From NCBI RefSeq assembly GCF_002964765.1, contig NZ_PQCF01000032.1, forward strand, positions 310,001 to 374,000: DNA of 64,000 nucleotides, given 5' to 3'. The stretch comes from Pseudoalteromonas sp. T1lg88 (GTDB taxonomy: Bacteria; Pseudomonadota; Gammaproteobacteria; Enterobacterales; Alteromonadaceae). The translations under genes and the position numbers were made by a program. The notes beneath the pieces were generated by a model. That model was given only the letters and a program-made list of their open reading frames with translations. It made no database searches and was not told the origin of the DNA. Of this stretch, positions 44,146-54,475 are shown piece by piece. Position 1 is the stretch's first letter. Every line of letters starts with the position of its first letter.

Positions 44146-46512
44146 TTAACGAATATCTACCACCTTACTGGCTTTTTTATAACGAATTTGCAGACCGCTC
44201 CAACTCGGTAACTCCCAGCGTTTGGGGGGGTCTTTGCGCTCACCGCAGTGATAATGGGCTATGACCCGCTTGGCCTTAAATAAATACTCAATATCTAGAG
44301 TCATCCCCGGCAACACCAGTTGCAGCGGAAAACGCTCCATAAATTCCTTGCTCTGCCAGGGCTCAAGCCCTTGGTAATATAGATCTTCCGCCTCAATAAG
44401 CATTAAATCTTCCTGGCTTTGAATTCCTAATTCAACAAGTCTGGCTCGTAAATGCTCGCCAGCGGTGGCAAGGCCTTGCTCCTGCTGGTGATAAAGCAGA
44501 TAGAGATTATGGTAGGCAAGGGCGTCGCTCACCTGCTGAGCAACCCCGGGAAATAAGCTGCCATCTAATATCAACTCGGTTAGCGCTGGCAGTAGCTGCT
44601 CATCGTCTACCCGGGTATCCATGCTTGTAAGGGTAACTTGGGCGTAGCTGTATGTCAGGGTGGCTCTTATTTCACCCGCCAGTCCCTCGTCCGTATTTAC
44701 CTCATCAGGATGCCAGTAATAGTTGCTGAGTCTTGGTGTGGTCGGGGCAAATTCCAACACCTGCTTTAAGGTCAAAGGCGCGCATAAGGTTGCCAAAGTA
44801 TCGGCGTGTTTTTTGCCTTTGCCCGCCAGTGCAAAGGTGGCCAGGACCAGAGCAGCTTCTTGGTCCTCGGTTAACAAGGAGTTTTTTGCCGGGCGAATTT
44901 CCAGTTCGCCATTGCCAAAGCCGCCGCGGCGGTTATCTCGGCGCATAAATATACAATCCGGGCGCGCCCTGGCTATGGCCTGTATCAGCGCCTGATAATC
45001 GAAACGGGCGCAGCGTTCAATCTCTGGCAATTGATAGGCCGAGCGTAAATAATTGCTGTAGGTTTGTGCTTCAGTCAGAGCCGTCTCTTCTATGTGCAGG
45101 TGCTCATTGCACTGGCCGCGTAGCGCGGCAATGCACAGGGCGATATCACTGTGTTTAAGGTGCTCACCCAAGGCCTTGGCTAACTCGGCAAGTGTGTCTT
45201 GGTTTGGCAGCGAATAAAGCTGCGCCGGTGTGGCGATAACCGCAGCCAAGTCTATCATGGCCTGGCGCAAGGTGGAGCTGGGCATTTTTTCTATCAGGTA
45301 ACCTAGCTCTGCATCCACGGGCAGGGGATAAATGCGTCGCCCCAACTCGGTGGCCAGGCCTTGGGCATCAATGGCATCGAGCTTGCTCAAGGTCTGTTTT
45401 GCCCGAGCCAGACTGGAAGGTGCCGGCGGCGTCAGCAGCTCAAGATTATCTATGGCGATACCAGCACAGGCGCTGGCCAAAACCAGCTCATCCAGGGCTT
45501 CGCGCTCTATCTCTACCGGCGTCTGTACCAATAGCGGCGCATGCTCACCAAAAAGCGCGATATAAAGACCCGGTGCGGTGCGCCCACACCGCCCCTTGCG
45601 CTGTAGTTGCGAGTCTCTGGCTATGGCATCGAGCCCAAGCACGGTTTTGCCTTTGCGTAGATGAGTGCGCCGTTCAAGGCCGGAGTCTATCACACACTCT
45701 ATTCCCGGTACCGTCAGTGAGGTTTCGGCAACGTTAGTGGCGAATATAATGCGGCGCAGCGTGCCTTCTTGCATGGCGCAGCGTTGCTCGCTCACTGGGC
45801 TGGCACCATGCAGGGCAATGCCCTCGGCGGGCAGGTCGCGACAGGCACTGAGGCAGCTGTTAATTTCCGCGCGGCCGGGTAAGAATACCAGGATATCTTT
45901 GTTGCTGTGCTCTAACGCATAAGCGCAGGCCTGGCGCACCCGTGGGGCCAAGTCAAAACGCGAGGGCATACTTTGGCTGTTGTCAGCCAGATATTCACAG
46001 TCTATTGGGAAAATTCGGCCTTCACTGTGCAGGGTTTTGGCGCCTAAATAGCCGGCCAATCGATTATCATTGAGGGTGGCCGAGGTGACGATTAGGCGAT
46101 GGCTGTTATGCTGCTTTAGCAGTGCCAATAACAGATCTGTATCCCAGCGACGCTCGTGGAATTCGTCCAGCATCACCACATCATAATCGCTTAGTTTATT
46201 TTCGAAAAACCAGCGCAAGGCCACCCCTGGAGTGGCAAACACCACCTGAGTCTGCTCACTCAGTTGGGCCTCAAAGCGAATGGCAAAGCCAATTTCTTGC
46301 CCAGGCTTTTGCTGCCTTTGCATCGCCAGATAGTCCGCCAGAGAAGTGGCGGCGATGCGTCTAGGCTGCACCACCAAAACGCGCCCTCGAGCCTTGGCCC
46401 AAAGGGGTAAGCAGGTTGATTTACCACTGCCTGTGGGAGCATGAACTATGACATTGTGGTTTTCTAGGGCGGCTAAAAAGGCCTGCTCTATCGCGTAGAT
46501 GGGAAGCGTCAT
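44146..46512 (-). CDS. hrpB: ATP-dependent helicase HrpB
   Basis: DEAH-like RNA helicase homologue of unknown cellular role. Walker A APTGSGKST is near residue 25, the Walker B motif is MLDEFHERR, motif III is VTSATL, and helicase C motifs IIFATNVAETSLTVPGIECVID and QRKGRCGR are present, followed by HA2 and the HrpB-specific C-terminal domain. The 788-aa length is slightly below that of E. coli HrpB. Its stop codon is the TTA flank of a mobile element; the C-terminus KKASKVVDIR looks normal for HrpB, so it is not obviously truncated. Confidence 0.95.
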   Translation of the reverse strand: MTLPIYAIEQAFLAALENHNVIVHAPTGSGKSTCLPLWAKARGRVLVVQPRRIAATSLADYLAMQRQQKPGQEIGFAIRFEAQLSEQTQVVFATPGVALRWFFENKLSDYDVVMLDEFHERRWDTDLLLALLKQHNSHRLIVTSATLNDNRLAGYLGAKTLHSEGRIFPIDCEYLADNSQSMPSRFDLAPRVRQACAYALEHSNKDILVFLPGRAEINSCLSACRDLPAEGIALHGASPVSEQRCAMQEGTLRRIIFATNVAETSLTVPGIECVIDSGLERRTHLRKGKTVLGLDAIARDSQLQRKGRCGRTAPGLYIALFGEHAPLLVQTPVEIEREALDELVLASACAGIAIDNLELLTPPAPSSLARAKQTLSKLDAIDAQGLATELGRRIYPLPVDAELGYLIEKMPSSTLRQAMIDLAAVIATPAQLYSLPNQDTLAELAKALGEHLKHSDIALCIAALRGQCNEHLHIEETALTEAQTYSNYLRSAYQLPEIERCARFDYQALIQAIARARPDCIFMRRDNRRGGFGNGELEIRPAKNSLLTEDQEAALVLATFALAGKGKKHADTLATLCAPLTLKQVLEFAPTTPRLSNYYWHPDEVNTDEGLAGEIRATLTYSYAQVTLTSMDTRVDDEQLLPALTELILDGSLFPGVAQQVSDALAYHNLYLLYHQQEQGLATAGEHLRARLVELGIQSQEDLMLIEAEDLYYQGLEPWQSKEFMERFPLQLVLPGMTLDIEYLFKAKRVIAHYHCGERKDPPKRWELPSWSGLQIRYKKASKVVDIR

Positions 46513-46603
46513 GATGTGTTTTTATACGTGAATTTGTGTCGTTGAGATTGAAATAGCGGGCTAAGGGTCATATTTACAAGTAACTATGTCAAGGAATTAA
46601 CAG

Positions 46604-47431
46604 ATGATAAATGTCGTATTGATAGGCCTGATGCTGGTGTTTGTGCTTGTGTATTGGCGCCAGGACGAGTTGCGTTTGCGTCTATGGCGACGTAAATATC
46701 AAGGTGCCGCTTTAAACCAGGCACAACAGCAGTTACTGCAAAGGGCCATGCCTATCTATCGCGCCATGACGGATGCAGATAGGGCTAAGCTGGAGCGTCA
46801 TATCTGTTGGTTTTTAGGAGAAAAACGTTTTTTAGGTCGCGATGGCTTAAGGGTCAATGAGGCCATGAAGCTGGTAGTGGCGGCCAATGCCAGTCTGCTT
46901 ATGCTCAATAAACCCTGGCCTTTGTATCCCAATGTTAAAGAGATATTGCTGTACCCCAGTGCCTATTATGCCGATGTGACCGAGCGTGATATGGCCGGTC
47001 TGGTCAGTTACCATCAGGTGGTACGTGAAGGCGAATCCTGGCCTGGCGGCACCCTGGTATTAAGCTGGCATGATGTGCTTGAGGGCAATCGCTTGCCCGG
47101 CGATGGCCACAACCTGGTGTTTCATGAATTTGCCCATCAACTCGACCAGGTGACCGGACAAACCAATGGCACACCTTTATTGGCAAATAGGCAAAGCTAC
47201 CAGCGTTGGGGTGAGGTGTGTTCGCGCGCCTTTAATAAGCTTAAGAGCCATATCGCCTACAATATGCCTCATGTTATGCATGGTTATGGAGCCACCAATG
47301 AGGCGGAGTTTTTCGCCGTAGCCACCGAAACCTTTATCGAGAAGCCCGTCGCCATGCGCCAATTTGATGCCGAGCTTTTTAATGTCCTTAAAGACTATTA
47401 TCAGTTTGATCCCAGTGACTGGCAGCGCTAG
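46604..47431 (+). CDS. mtfA: MtfA-type zinc peptidase (M90, glucose-regulated)
   Basis: Zinc aminopeptidase of the M90/MtfA family; in E. coli it binds the Mlc repressor and so influences ptsG. The HExxH motif HEFAH is at residues 174-178 (LVFHEFAHQLDQVTG), with the downstream Glu ligand in NEAEFFAVATETFIEKP. An N-terminal hydrophobic stretch (about residues 2-17) suggests membrane association not seen in all members. Length 275 aa. Divergent from hrpB across 91 bp; no Mlc gene is in the window. Confidence 0.92.
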   Translation: MINVVLIGLMLVFVLVYWRQDELRLRLWRRKYQGAALNQAQQQLLQRAMPIYRAMTDADRAKLERHICWFLGEKRFLGRDGLRVNEAMKLVVAANASLLMLNKPWPLYPNVKEILLYPSAYYADVTERDMAGLVSYHQVVREGESWPGGTLVLSWHDVLEGNRLPGDGHNLVFHEFAHQLDQVTGQTNGTPLLANRQSYQRWGEVCSRAFNKLKSHIAYNMPHVMHGYGATNEAEFFAVATETFIEKPVAMRQFDAELFNVLKDYYQFDPSDWQR

Positions 47432-47592
47432 TTGACGCATAAGCTAAGCTTGATTAAACACAAACCTAGCAATGAGAGCAATGGGGGGACATCCATCCCT
47501 CATTTTCGCCCATTAACCCCAACTGACTTTCCCTTTGTCACACATTTTGTTTTAGTAGGGGGGTGATAATAACTAAATCCGATGAGAACTCT

Positions 47593-50500
47593 ATGAAGAC
47601 TCCATTATACAGTGCCTTGGCACTGGCAATTTCCCTGGCTCTGCCCTTGGCGCAGCCAAATGCTTATGCCGAGGAAGCCGCAAAAGAAGAACAAAAATGG
47701 CAAGTAGACAGCCCACAGGGCGAATTTTTGGATGCGAAAATCAGCGTCAACCAGGGCACCTGGATGAACGTGGATATCAGCCCTGATGGTCAAACCCTGG
47801 TATTTGACCTGCTCGGTGATATTTATACCATGCCGATTAGCGGCGGTAAGGCCACTCAGCTGACCTCGGACATCGGCTGGCAAATGCAGCCGCGCTTTAG
47901 CCCTGATGGCCAACATATCGCCTTTACCTCAGACCAAGGCGGTGGCGACAATATTTGGGTGATGAAGGTCGATGGCTCAGAGCAAACCCAGGTGACCAAA
48001 GAATCCTTCCGCCTGTTGAATAGCCCGGCCTGGAGCCCGGACGGCGACTTTATCGTTGCCCGTAAACACTTTACCGCCAGTCGTTCATTGGGCGCCGGTG
48101 AAGTATGGATGTATCACAAGGCCGGTGGCTCGGGTGTGCAGTTAACGGAGCGCCCAAATGACCAAAAAGATCTGGGCGAGCCGGCGTTTTCACCGGATGG
48201 CCGTTATGTGTATTTTTCTCAGGATGACACTCCAGGTAAGACCTTCCACTATTCCAAAGACTCGGTGCAAGGCATCTACAAAATTAAGCGTTATGACCGC
48301 GAAACCGGCGAAATAGAGACCATACTAAGCGGCACAGGCGGCGCCATTCGTCCAACGCCATCCCCCGATGGCAAGACCCTAGCTTATATCAAGCGCGATG
48401 ACTTCCAAAGCACGCTTTACCTCTATGATTTAGAGTCAGGTAAAGAAACCAAGCTGTACGATAAGCTTGAGCGTGATATGCAGGAAACCTGGGCCATTCA
48501 CGGCGTGTATCCAACCATGGCCTGGACGCCGGATAATGACTCATTGGTATTTTGGGCCGGCGGTAAAATCCATAAGCTGGACGTAGACAATGGCGAGAGC
48601 GAAGAAATCGCTTTTGAGGTTGAAACCACCAAGTCGATTCAAAAGGCGCTGCGTTTTACGCAAAACCTGGATACCGATGAATTTGACGTAAAAATGCTGC
48701 GCAATGTGCAGGTGTCGCCGGACGGTGAAACCGCGATTTTCGAGGCCATGGGTCATATCTACAAGCGCGACCTTGAATCGGGCAAAATCAAACGCCTGAC
48801 CAAGCAAGACGATCACTTTGAGTTTTTCCCAACCTTCTCACGTGATGGTAAGCAAATCGCCTATGTTACCTGGGACGACGAAAAGCAGGGCAGTGTGCGT
48901 GTTGTTTCTGCACGCTCGGGCCGCGGTGATACCCTAACCACAGAGCCGGGCAAATATGTGGAACCGGCATTTAGCCCGGATGGTGAAACCCTGGTCTTTA
49001 GAAAGTCATCCGGCAGCAGTTTGCTGGCGCCAGAATGGTCGCTTAAACCGGGTATCTATGCGGTCAATGTGGATAAGCCGAAAAAGCCTGAGCTAATCAC
49101 CGAGCACGGCTATCAGCCGCAATTCGGTAAAGACAATGACCGCGTTTATGTGATGAGCCCTTGGCCTAAGCCGACCTTCAGCGTGGTTGAGCTAGAGAGT
49201 AAGAAAATTCGTAAGCTGTATGAGTCCGAGCATGCCACCGAATTCCGCATCTCGCCCGATGGTCAGTACCTGGCATTTGCCGAGCGCTTCAAGGTATATG
49301 TAACGCCTTTCGTTGAGCGCGGCAAAACCATCAGCATTGGCCCGAAAGACAGCCAGTTCCCGGTTGAACAGCTTTCTGTGCGCGCTGGTGAGAACATCAG
49401 CTGGAGCGGTAGCAGCGATCGCCTGTACTGGAGCCTGGGCCCTGAGCTTTACCATGCTTCTCTCGACGGTATGTTCAATATTAAAGGCGATGCCGATGCC
49501 GACTTTAAGGTGAAAAGCGGCGAAAATATTGGTTTCAAAAAAGCCATGGCCGAGCCTAAGGGCATGATTGCCCTGGTTGGTGCCAAGGTGATCACCATGA
49601 AGGGTGAGCAGGTTATCGAAAACGGCGTGGTGCTAACCGATGGCAAGCATATTAAAGCCGTAGGTGCACAGGCTGATGTGCAGATCCCTGAAGGCGCTAA
49701 GATAATTGATGTGGCCGGAAAAACTATTATGCCGGGGATCATCGATGCCCACGCCCACGGCGGCCAGGGTAGTGATGAAATTATTCCCGAGCAGAACTGG
49801 AAAAACCTGGCCGGTCTATCCCTAGGTGTCACCACTATTCACGACCCAAGTAACGATACTACGGAAATCTTCGCTGCCAGCGAAATGCAAAAAGCCGGCG
49901 AGATAGTGGGCCCACGTATCTTCTCCACCGGTACTATCCTCTATGGTGCTAATATGCCGGGTTACACCTCGCACGTTGATTCTCTGGATGATGCCAAATT
50001 CCATCTTGAGCGCTTGCAGAAGGTCGGTGCCTTTAGCGTTAAATCTTACAACCAGCCGCGCCGCGATCAGCGCCAGCAGGTGGTTGAAGCAGGACGCGAA
50101 TTGGGCATGATGGTGGTACCTGAAGGTGGCTCACTATTGCAGCATAACCTCACCATGGTGATCGATGGCCACACCACCATAGAGCACTCTATTCCGGCGG
50201 CCAATATCTATGATGATATTCGTCAGCTGTGGTCGCAAAGCGACGTGGCTTATACGCCGACGCTTGGCGTGGCTTACGGCGGTATCTGGGGTGAGAACTA
50301 CTGGTACGATAAAACCGAGGTGTGGAACCACCCGCGTCTAAGTAAATTTTCCCTAAAAACCAGTTATTGCCACGCTCTATGCGTCGTACCAAGGCGCCTG
50401 ATCATCACTACAACCACTTCAATAACGCCCGTGTTGCCGGCGAGTTGCAAGACCAAGGTGTGTTAGTGAATGTGGGTGCCCACGGTCAACGTGAAGGCCT

Positions 50501-50786
50501 GGCAGCGCATTGGGAAATGTGGATGTTTGCCCAAGGCGGCATGACGCCCCTTGAGGTGATCCGCACCGCCACCCTAGACCCAGCCAAAACCTTAGGTTTG
50601 GATAAAAACCTGGGCTCTTTGGAAGCAGGTAAACTGGCGGACTTAATTGTGATTGACGGCGATATCCTCAGCGATATTCGTCAGTCCGATAAGGTGCAAT
50701 ACACCATGATAAACGGTCGTTTATATGACGCCGAAACCATGACGGAAGTGGGTAAAAAAGCACGTACTAAGCTGTTTTTTGAATAA
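47593..50786 (+). pseudogene. Secreted TolB-propeller amidohydrolase, apparent frameshift
   Basis: Large exported enzyme: signal peptide MKTPLYSALALAISLALPLAQPNAYA, then PD40/TolB-like propeller repeats (WMNVDISPDGQTLVFDLLGDIYTM, RFSPDGQHIAFTSD, SWSPDGDFIVA and others) to about residue 640, then an amidohydrolase domain with the metal motif IDAHAHGG. The reading frame breaks at about 50352-50358 in the run TTTTCCC: the first frame ends 50466, while the family continuation (PKNQLLPRSMRRTKAPDHHYNHFN...KLADLIVIDG) is in the next frame to 50786. Adding one base in the run restores a 1064-aa protein. ATG 47593 begins the signal peptide. True mutation or sequencing error cannot be told apart here. 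Confidence 0.85.
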
Positions 50787-50812
50787 CTCCTTCTAGGTTT
50801 TTCAGAGCATTT

Positions 50813-50838
50813 AGGCCCGTATTTTACGGGCCTTTTTA
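50813..50838 (+). terminator. Intrinsic terminator after the amidohydrolase
   Basis: Perfect 8-bp stem GGCCCGTA / TACGGGCC, TTT loop, then T5A. Confidence 0.92.
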
Positions 50839-50939
50839 TGCTTAAAAACTGGGCATATAGCTTGCCTGATATCCCGAATTGCTTGCCTTAGCCTAGGGCT
50901 AAGGTACACTGCCGCCAGTATTTATTTTTAAGGATAACC

Positions 50940-51773
50940 ATGAAAAATCTGGTAATTATGTTAACGCTATTGAGCGTGTTGTTTACCGCCAGCTTCGATG
51001 CCCAGGCGCGTAAAAAGTTTGGCTCGAAACGCACGACCGGTAAGACCGAGCAAACTCAGACCACACAAAAACAGCAAACCACGGACACCAGCACGGTGGC
51101 GGCGAAGAAAACCTCGAGCAAAAAAGGCATTATGGCCGGTGTGCTTGGCGGCCTGCTGGCCGGTGGTCTAATTGCCGCCATGATGGGTGATGACTTTGAA
51201 GGCGTGCAACTGCTGGAAATTCTATTACTTGCAGGTATCGGATTTTTACTCTTTAAGTTTATTCGCTCGGCGATGCGTAAAAACCAGCCGCGTCCCATGA
51301 TGGCGACGCCGCATGGCCAGGCCTATGCGAGCCAGGGTCAGTGGCAGCAAAGCAGCGCCTCGGCTCAGCCTCAGCCGCAACCTAGCTCTGTGCCCATGCA
51401 ACTACCGCCAAACTTTGACCAGGTCGGCTTTATACGCGCTGCCAAAGAGCACTATGTCACCATTCAGCAGGCCTGGAATGACAATAACTTTGACCTGGTG
51501 TCGGAGTATTTGGCTCCCGAGCTTATCGAGGAATTTAAGGCCCTGCGCGCCGAGCAGGGTGAAGTACTGACAGAAGTGTTGTTTGTTGATGCCAATATTG
51601 TTCGCGCCAGCTGCGACAATGATGTGTGGGCTATCAGCATCCACTTTAGCGGCCAGTATCAGGACCGTATTGCCCATGCTAAAGAGCGTATCGATGAGAT
51701 TTGGCATATGGAGCGTAAAAACAGCGAAGCGGCGCCTTGGTTGATTGTCGGCACCGAAGACTTGGTTGACTAA
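50940..51773 (+). CDS. Tim44-like domain protein, exported
   Basis: Bacterial Tim44/TIM44-domain protein, 277 aa, function unknown. A signal peptide (MKNLVIMLTLLSVLFTASFDAQA) is followed by a basic, Thr/Gln-rich stretch (RKKFGSKRTTGKTEQTQTTQ), a glycine-rich hydrophobic segment (GIMAGVLGGLLAGGLIAAMMG), a second TM (LLEILLLAGIGFLLFKFI), a Pro/Gln linker and a C-terminal Tim44-like domain (FDQVGFIRAAKEHYVTIQQAWNDNNFDLVSEYLAPELIEEFKAL...). In mitochondria Tim44 tethers Hsp70 to the import channel; the bacterial role is not established. It stands alone between terminators. Confidence 0.88.
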   Translation: MKNLVIMLTLLSVLFTASFDAQARKKFGSKRTTGKTEQTQTTQKQQTTDTSTVAAKKTSSKKGIMAGVLGGLLAGGLIAAMMGDDFEGVQLLEILLLAGIGFLLFKFIRSAMRKNQPRPMMATPHGQAYASQGQWQQSSASAQPQPQPSSVPMQLPPNFDQVGFIRAAKEHYVTIQQAWNDNNFDLVSEYLAPELIEEFKALRAEQGEVLTEVLFVDANIVRASCDNDVWAISIHFSGQYQDRIAHAKERIDEIWHMERKNSEAAPWLIVGTEDLVD

Positions 51774-51796
51774 GCCAAGCGCTAATTTTCTCTAAC

Positions 51797-51816
51797 AAGG
51801 CCGCATATGCGGCCTT
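51797..51816. terminator. Bidirectional terminator, Tim44-like gene and araC-type gene
   Basis: Perfect 20-bp palindrome AAGGCCGCATATGCGGCCTT; T-rich on the plus side (CTTC), between convergent genes. Confidence 0.7.
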
Positions 51817-51822
51817 CTTCGT

Positions 51823-52716
51823 TTAACTCACACCTTGCTGGCGATAGCCCCGCGGCGACACCCCAAAATGGCCCTTAAAGCTACGGCTAAAATGACTGAC
51901 GCTGTTAAAGCCGGTTTCAAAGCAGGCATTGGTCACCGACTTGCCCTGATTGAGCAACAGCTGCGCCCGCTCTAAGCGGCGCTTAAGAATATAGGCTTGA
52001 GGGCTGACCCCAAAGCGCAGGCGAAAGGCGTTAAAAAACTTGCTGCGGCACATACAGGCCAGGCTGCACAGGGTATCGACATCAATAAGGCCGCCGAGGT
52101 TGTGCTCAATATGAGCGACCACAGCATGCCATAGGGTGGCTTGAGGGTCTTGCTGGGCACAGCTTAGTAACTTGCTATGCTCTTGCTCACGCAGTAAGCG
52201 CACCAGTAATTCGGTGCTGGCAAGCTCAATGAGTAAGCCTCTGTCTTTCTCATTTTCACTAAATGCCTCAATTAATCTTTGATACACGCCCTGGGTGCTG
52301 GCGCTGTGATTCAGTTGCAAGGTGGCGGTTTGCGTGGACGCCTCACTATCGCTTTGCAGGCGCATTTGCCCGGCTACCTGATGCAGCTTTTGGGTGTCTA
52401 TTTCTATGGTTAAACAACGGGTCGGTGTGCTCAAGGTGGCGTCGGGGAAGTCTATGGCTACATGCTCTTGTGGCGCAATTACAAAGCTCTGTCCGGGGAT
52501 AAAGTCCTGGCCCTGACTCAGGCTCGAATGGTGCATCACCTTACGCCCTTGGATCATGGCGCAAAACATAATTTCGTCTGCCTTAAAGGGCACACCGTCA
52601 CTGTGCTCATAGGTGTCGTATAAACACAGTTGCACGCCATCGGCGTTAAACACCGAGCGGTGATCGACCAAGGTATCGAGGCGCTCGAGTGCATCTGGGT
52701 GTGTGGCTGCTGGCAT
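51823..52716 (-). CDS. AraC family transcriptional regulator
   Basis: A 297-aa regulator with an N-terminal cupin-like sensor domain and a C-terminal double helix-turn-helix (IDVDTLCSLACMCRSKFFNAFRLRFGVSPQAYILKRRLERAQLLLNQGKSVTNACFETGFNSVSHFSRSFKGHFGVSPRGYR). It is divergent from an ExaC/AldB-type aldehyde dehydrogenase, 156 bp apart, and is probably its activator, as AraC-type regulators of acetaldehyde dehydrogenases are known. The inducer is not evident. Confidence 0.92.
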   Translation of the reverse strand: MPAATHPDALERLDTLVDHRSVFNADGVQLCLYDTYEHSDGVPFKADEIMFCAMIQGRKVMHHSSLSQGQDFIPGQSFVIAPQEHVAIDFPDATLSTPTRCLTIEIDTQKLHQVAGQMRLQSDSEASTQTATLQLNHSASTQGVYQRLIEAFSENEKDRGLLIELASTELLVRLLREQEHSKLLSCAQQDPQATLWHAVVAHIEHNLGGLIDVDTLCSLACMCRSKFFNAFRLRFGVSPQAYILKRRLERAQLLLNQGKSVTNACFETGFNSVSHFSRSFKGHFGVSPRGYRQQGVS

Positions 52717-52872
52717 GGCTAGGCTCCTTTGCTATGACCTTAGCTTGTTTAAGGCGTGCTCTAGCATGGCCAAAAAGTGTACTTGGAGTCAAGCAAGATG
52801 GAATGACAATCAAGTTTTTATCGGCAAATTGGTCTAGCGTTAAAGGGATTGCAGCAAAGAAGGACAATAACA

Positions 52873-54393
52873 ATGATCTATGCAAAACCTAATTCAACCG
52901 ACGCCCTGGTGTCTTTTGCCGCCCAATACGAGAATTACATTGGTGGGGCCTGGGTGCCGCCTGTGGATGGTAATTATTTTGATAACACCACGCCGGTTAC
53001 CGGTGAGGTCTTCTGCCGCGTGCCGCGCTCGAACGACAAAGACATCGAGCTGGCATTGGATGCGGCGCATCAGGCCAGAGCCGCCTGGGGAAAAACCTCG
53101 GTCACCGAGCGCAGCAATCTGCTGCTGAAAATTGCCGACCGTATCGAGGCCAATCTGGAACAGTTGGCGGTGGCGGAAACCTGGGATAACGGCAAGGCGG
53201 TGCGAGAAACCCTGAATGCGGATATTCCTTTGGTGGTGGATCACTTCCGTTATTTTGCCGGTTGTATTCGTGCCCAGGAGGGCAGTATCGGTGATATCGA
53301 CGAAAACACCGTGGCCTATCATTTCTATGAGCCCCTGGGTGTAGTCGGACAGATCATCCCGTGGAACTTCCCGCTGCTGATGGCAGCATGGAAACTGGCG
53401 CCAGCTCTGGCTGCCGGTAACTGTGTGGTGCTAAAACCCGCCGAGCAAACTCCGGCGTCGATTTTAAAGCTGGTCGAGGTAATTGGCGACTTGCTGCCCC
53501 CGGGTGTACTTAATGTGGTTAACGGCTATGGCGCCGAGGCCGGCCAAGCCCTGGCCACCAGTACCCGCATCGCCAAAATCGCCTTTACCGGCTCCACCCC
53601 GGTCGGTGCGCATATCCTAAAATGTGCCGCCGAAAACATTATCCCGTCAACGGTGGAGCTTGGCGGTAAATCACCCAATATCTACTTTGAAGATGTGCTT
53701 GAGCAATCGGATGAGTTTATCGATAAGTGTGTGGAAGGCGCTGTGCTGGCGTTTTTCAACCAGGGCGAGGTCTGTACTTGTCCATCGCGTTTATTGGTGC
53801 AAGAGAGTATCTATGATGAGTTTATCGCCAAGGTGGTCGAGCGGACCAAACAAATTAAGCGCGGTAATCCGCTTGATACCGAAACCATGGTCGGTGCCCA
53901 GGCATCGCAGCAGCAATTCGATAAGATCATGAGCTACTTTAGCATTGGCCGCGACGAGGGCGCCGAGGTACTTATTGGCGGTGATGCGGAGCGTTTCGAT
54001 AACGAGTTTAGTCAGGGTTACTATATTCAGCCGACTCTGTTTAAGGGCACCAATCAGATGCGGGTATTCCGTGAAGAAATCTTCGGCCCGGTAGTGAGTG
54101 TTACCACCTTTAAGGATGAAGCCGATGCCATTGCCATCGCTAATGACACCGAGTTTGGTCTGGGCGCCGGTTTATGGACACGGGATATGAACCGCGCTTA
54201 TCGCATGGGCCGCGCCATAGAAGCGGGTCGCGTTTGGACCAACTGTTATCACCATTATCCTGCTCATGCGGCCTTTGGTGGTTACAAGAAGTCCGGAGTA
54301 GGGCGAGAAACCCACAAGATGATGTTGGAACATTATCAGCAGACCAAAAACCTCTTGGTCAGCTACTCAGACAATGCCTTGGGTTTCTTCTAA
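52873..54393 (+). CDS. Aldehyde dehydrogenase, ExaC/AldB type
   Basis: NAD(P)-dependent dehydrogenase oxidising aldehydes to acids; the closest resemblance is to acetaldehyde dehydrogenases ExaC/AldB. Glu262 (VELGGKSPN) is the general base and Cys301 (NQGEVCTC) the nucleophile; the cofactor motif is [13 protein letters not shown] 52873 with AAGGACAATAACA upstream gives 506 aa, normal for ExaC. An upstream in-frame codon at 52849 would add only 8 residues. Divergent AraC regulator suggests inducible expression, for instance during alcohol oxidation, though no alcohol dehydrogenase is in the window. Confidence 0.93.
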   Translation: MIYAKPNSTDALVSFAAQYENYIGGAWVPPVDGNYFDNTTPVTGEVFCRVPRSNDKDIELALDAAHQARAAWGKTSVTERSNLLLKIADRIEANLEQLAVAETWDNGKAVRETLNADIPLVVDHFRYFAGCIRAQEGSIGDIDENTVAYHFYEPLGVVGQIIPWNFPLLMAAWKLAPALAAGNCVVLKPAEQTPASILKLVEVIGDLLPPGVLNVVNGYGAEAGQALATSTRIAKIAFTGSTPVGAHILKCAAENIIPSTVELGGKSPNIYFEDVLEQSDEFIDKCVEGAVLAFFNQGEVCTCPSRLLVQESIYDEFIAKVVERTKQIKRGNPLDTETMVGAQASQQQFDKIMSYFSIGRDEGAEVLIGGDAERFDNEFSQGYYIQPTLFKGTNQMRVFREEIFGPVVSVTTFKDEADAIAIANDTEFGLGAGLWTRDMNRAYRMGRAIEAGRVWTNCYHHYPAHAAFGGYKKSGVGRETHKMMLEHYQQTKNLLVSYSDNALGFF

Positions 54394-54437
54394 CCCGGGC
54401 TTTTTAGCTAGGCTTTCCAGCTGGTTACCCAACCAAC

Positions 54438-54464
54438 AAAAAAGGTGGCCTTAGCCACCTTTTT
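54438..54464. terminator. Bidirectional terminator, aldehyde dehydrogenase and aminopeptidase
   Basis: A6GGTGGC / GCCACCT5 stem with CTTA loop, between convergent genes. Confidence 0.9.
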
Positions 54465-54475
54465 CATCTGTGCGC

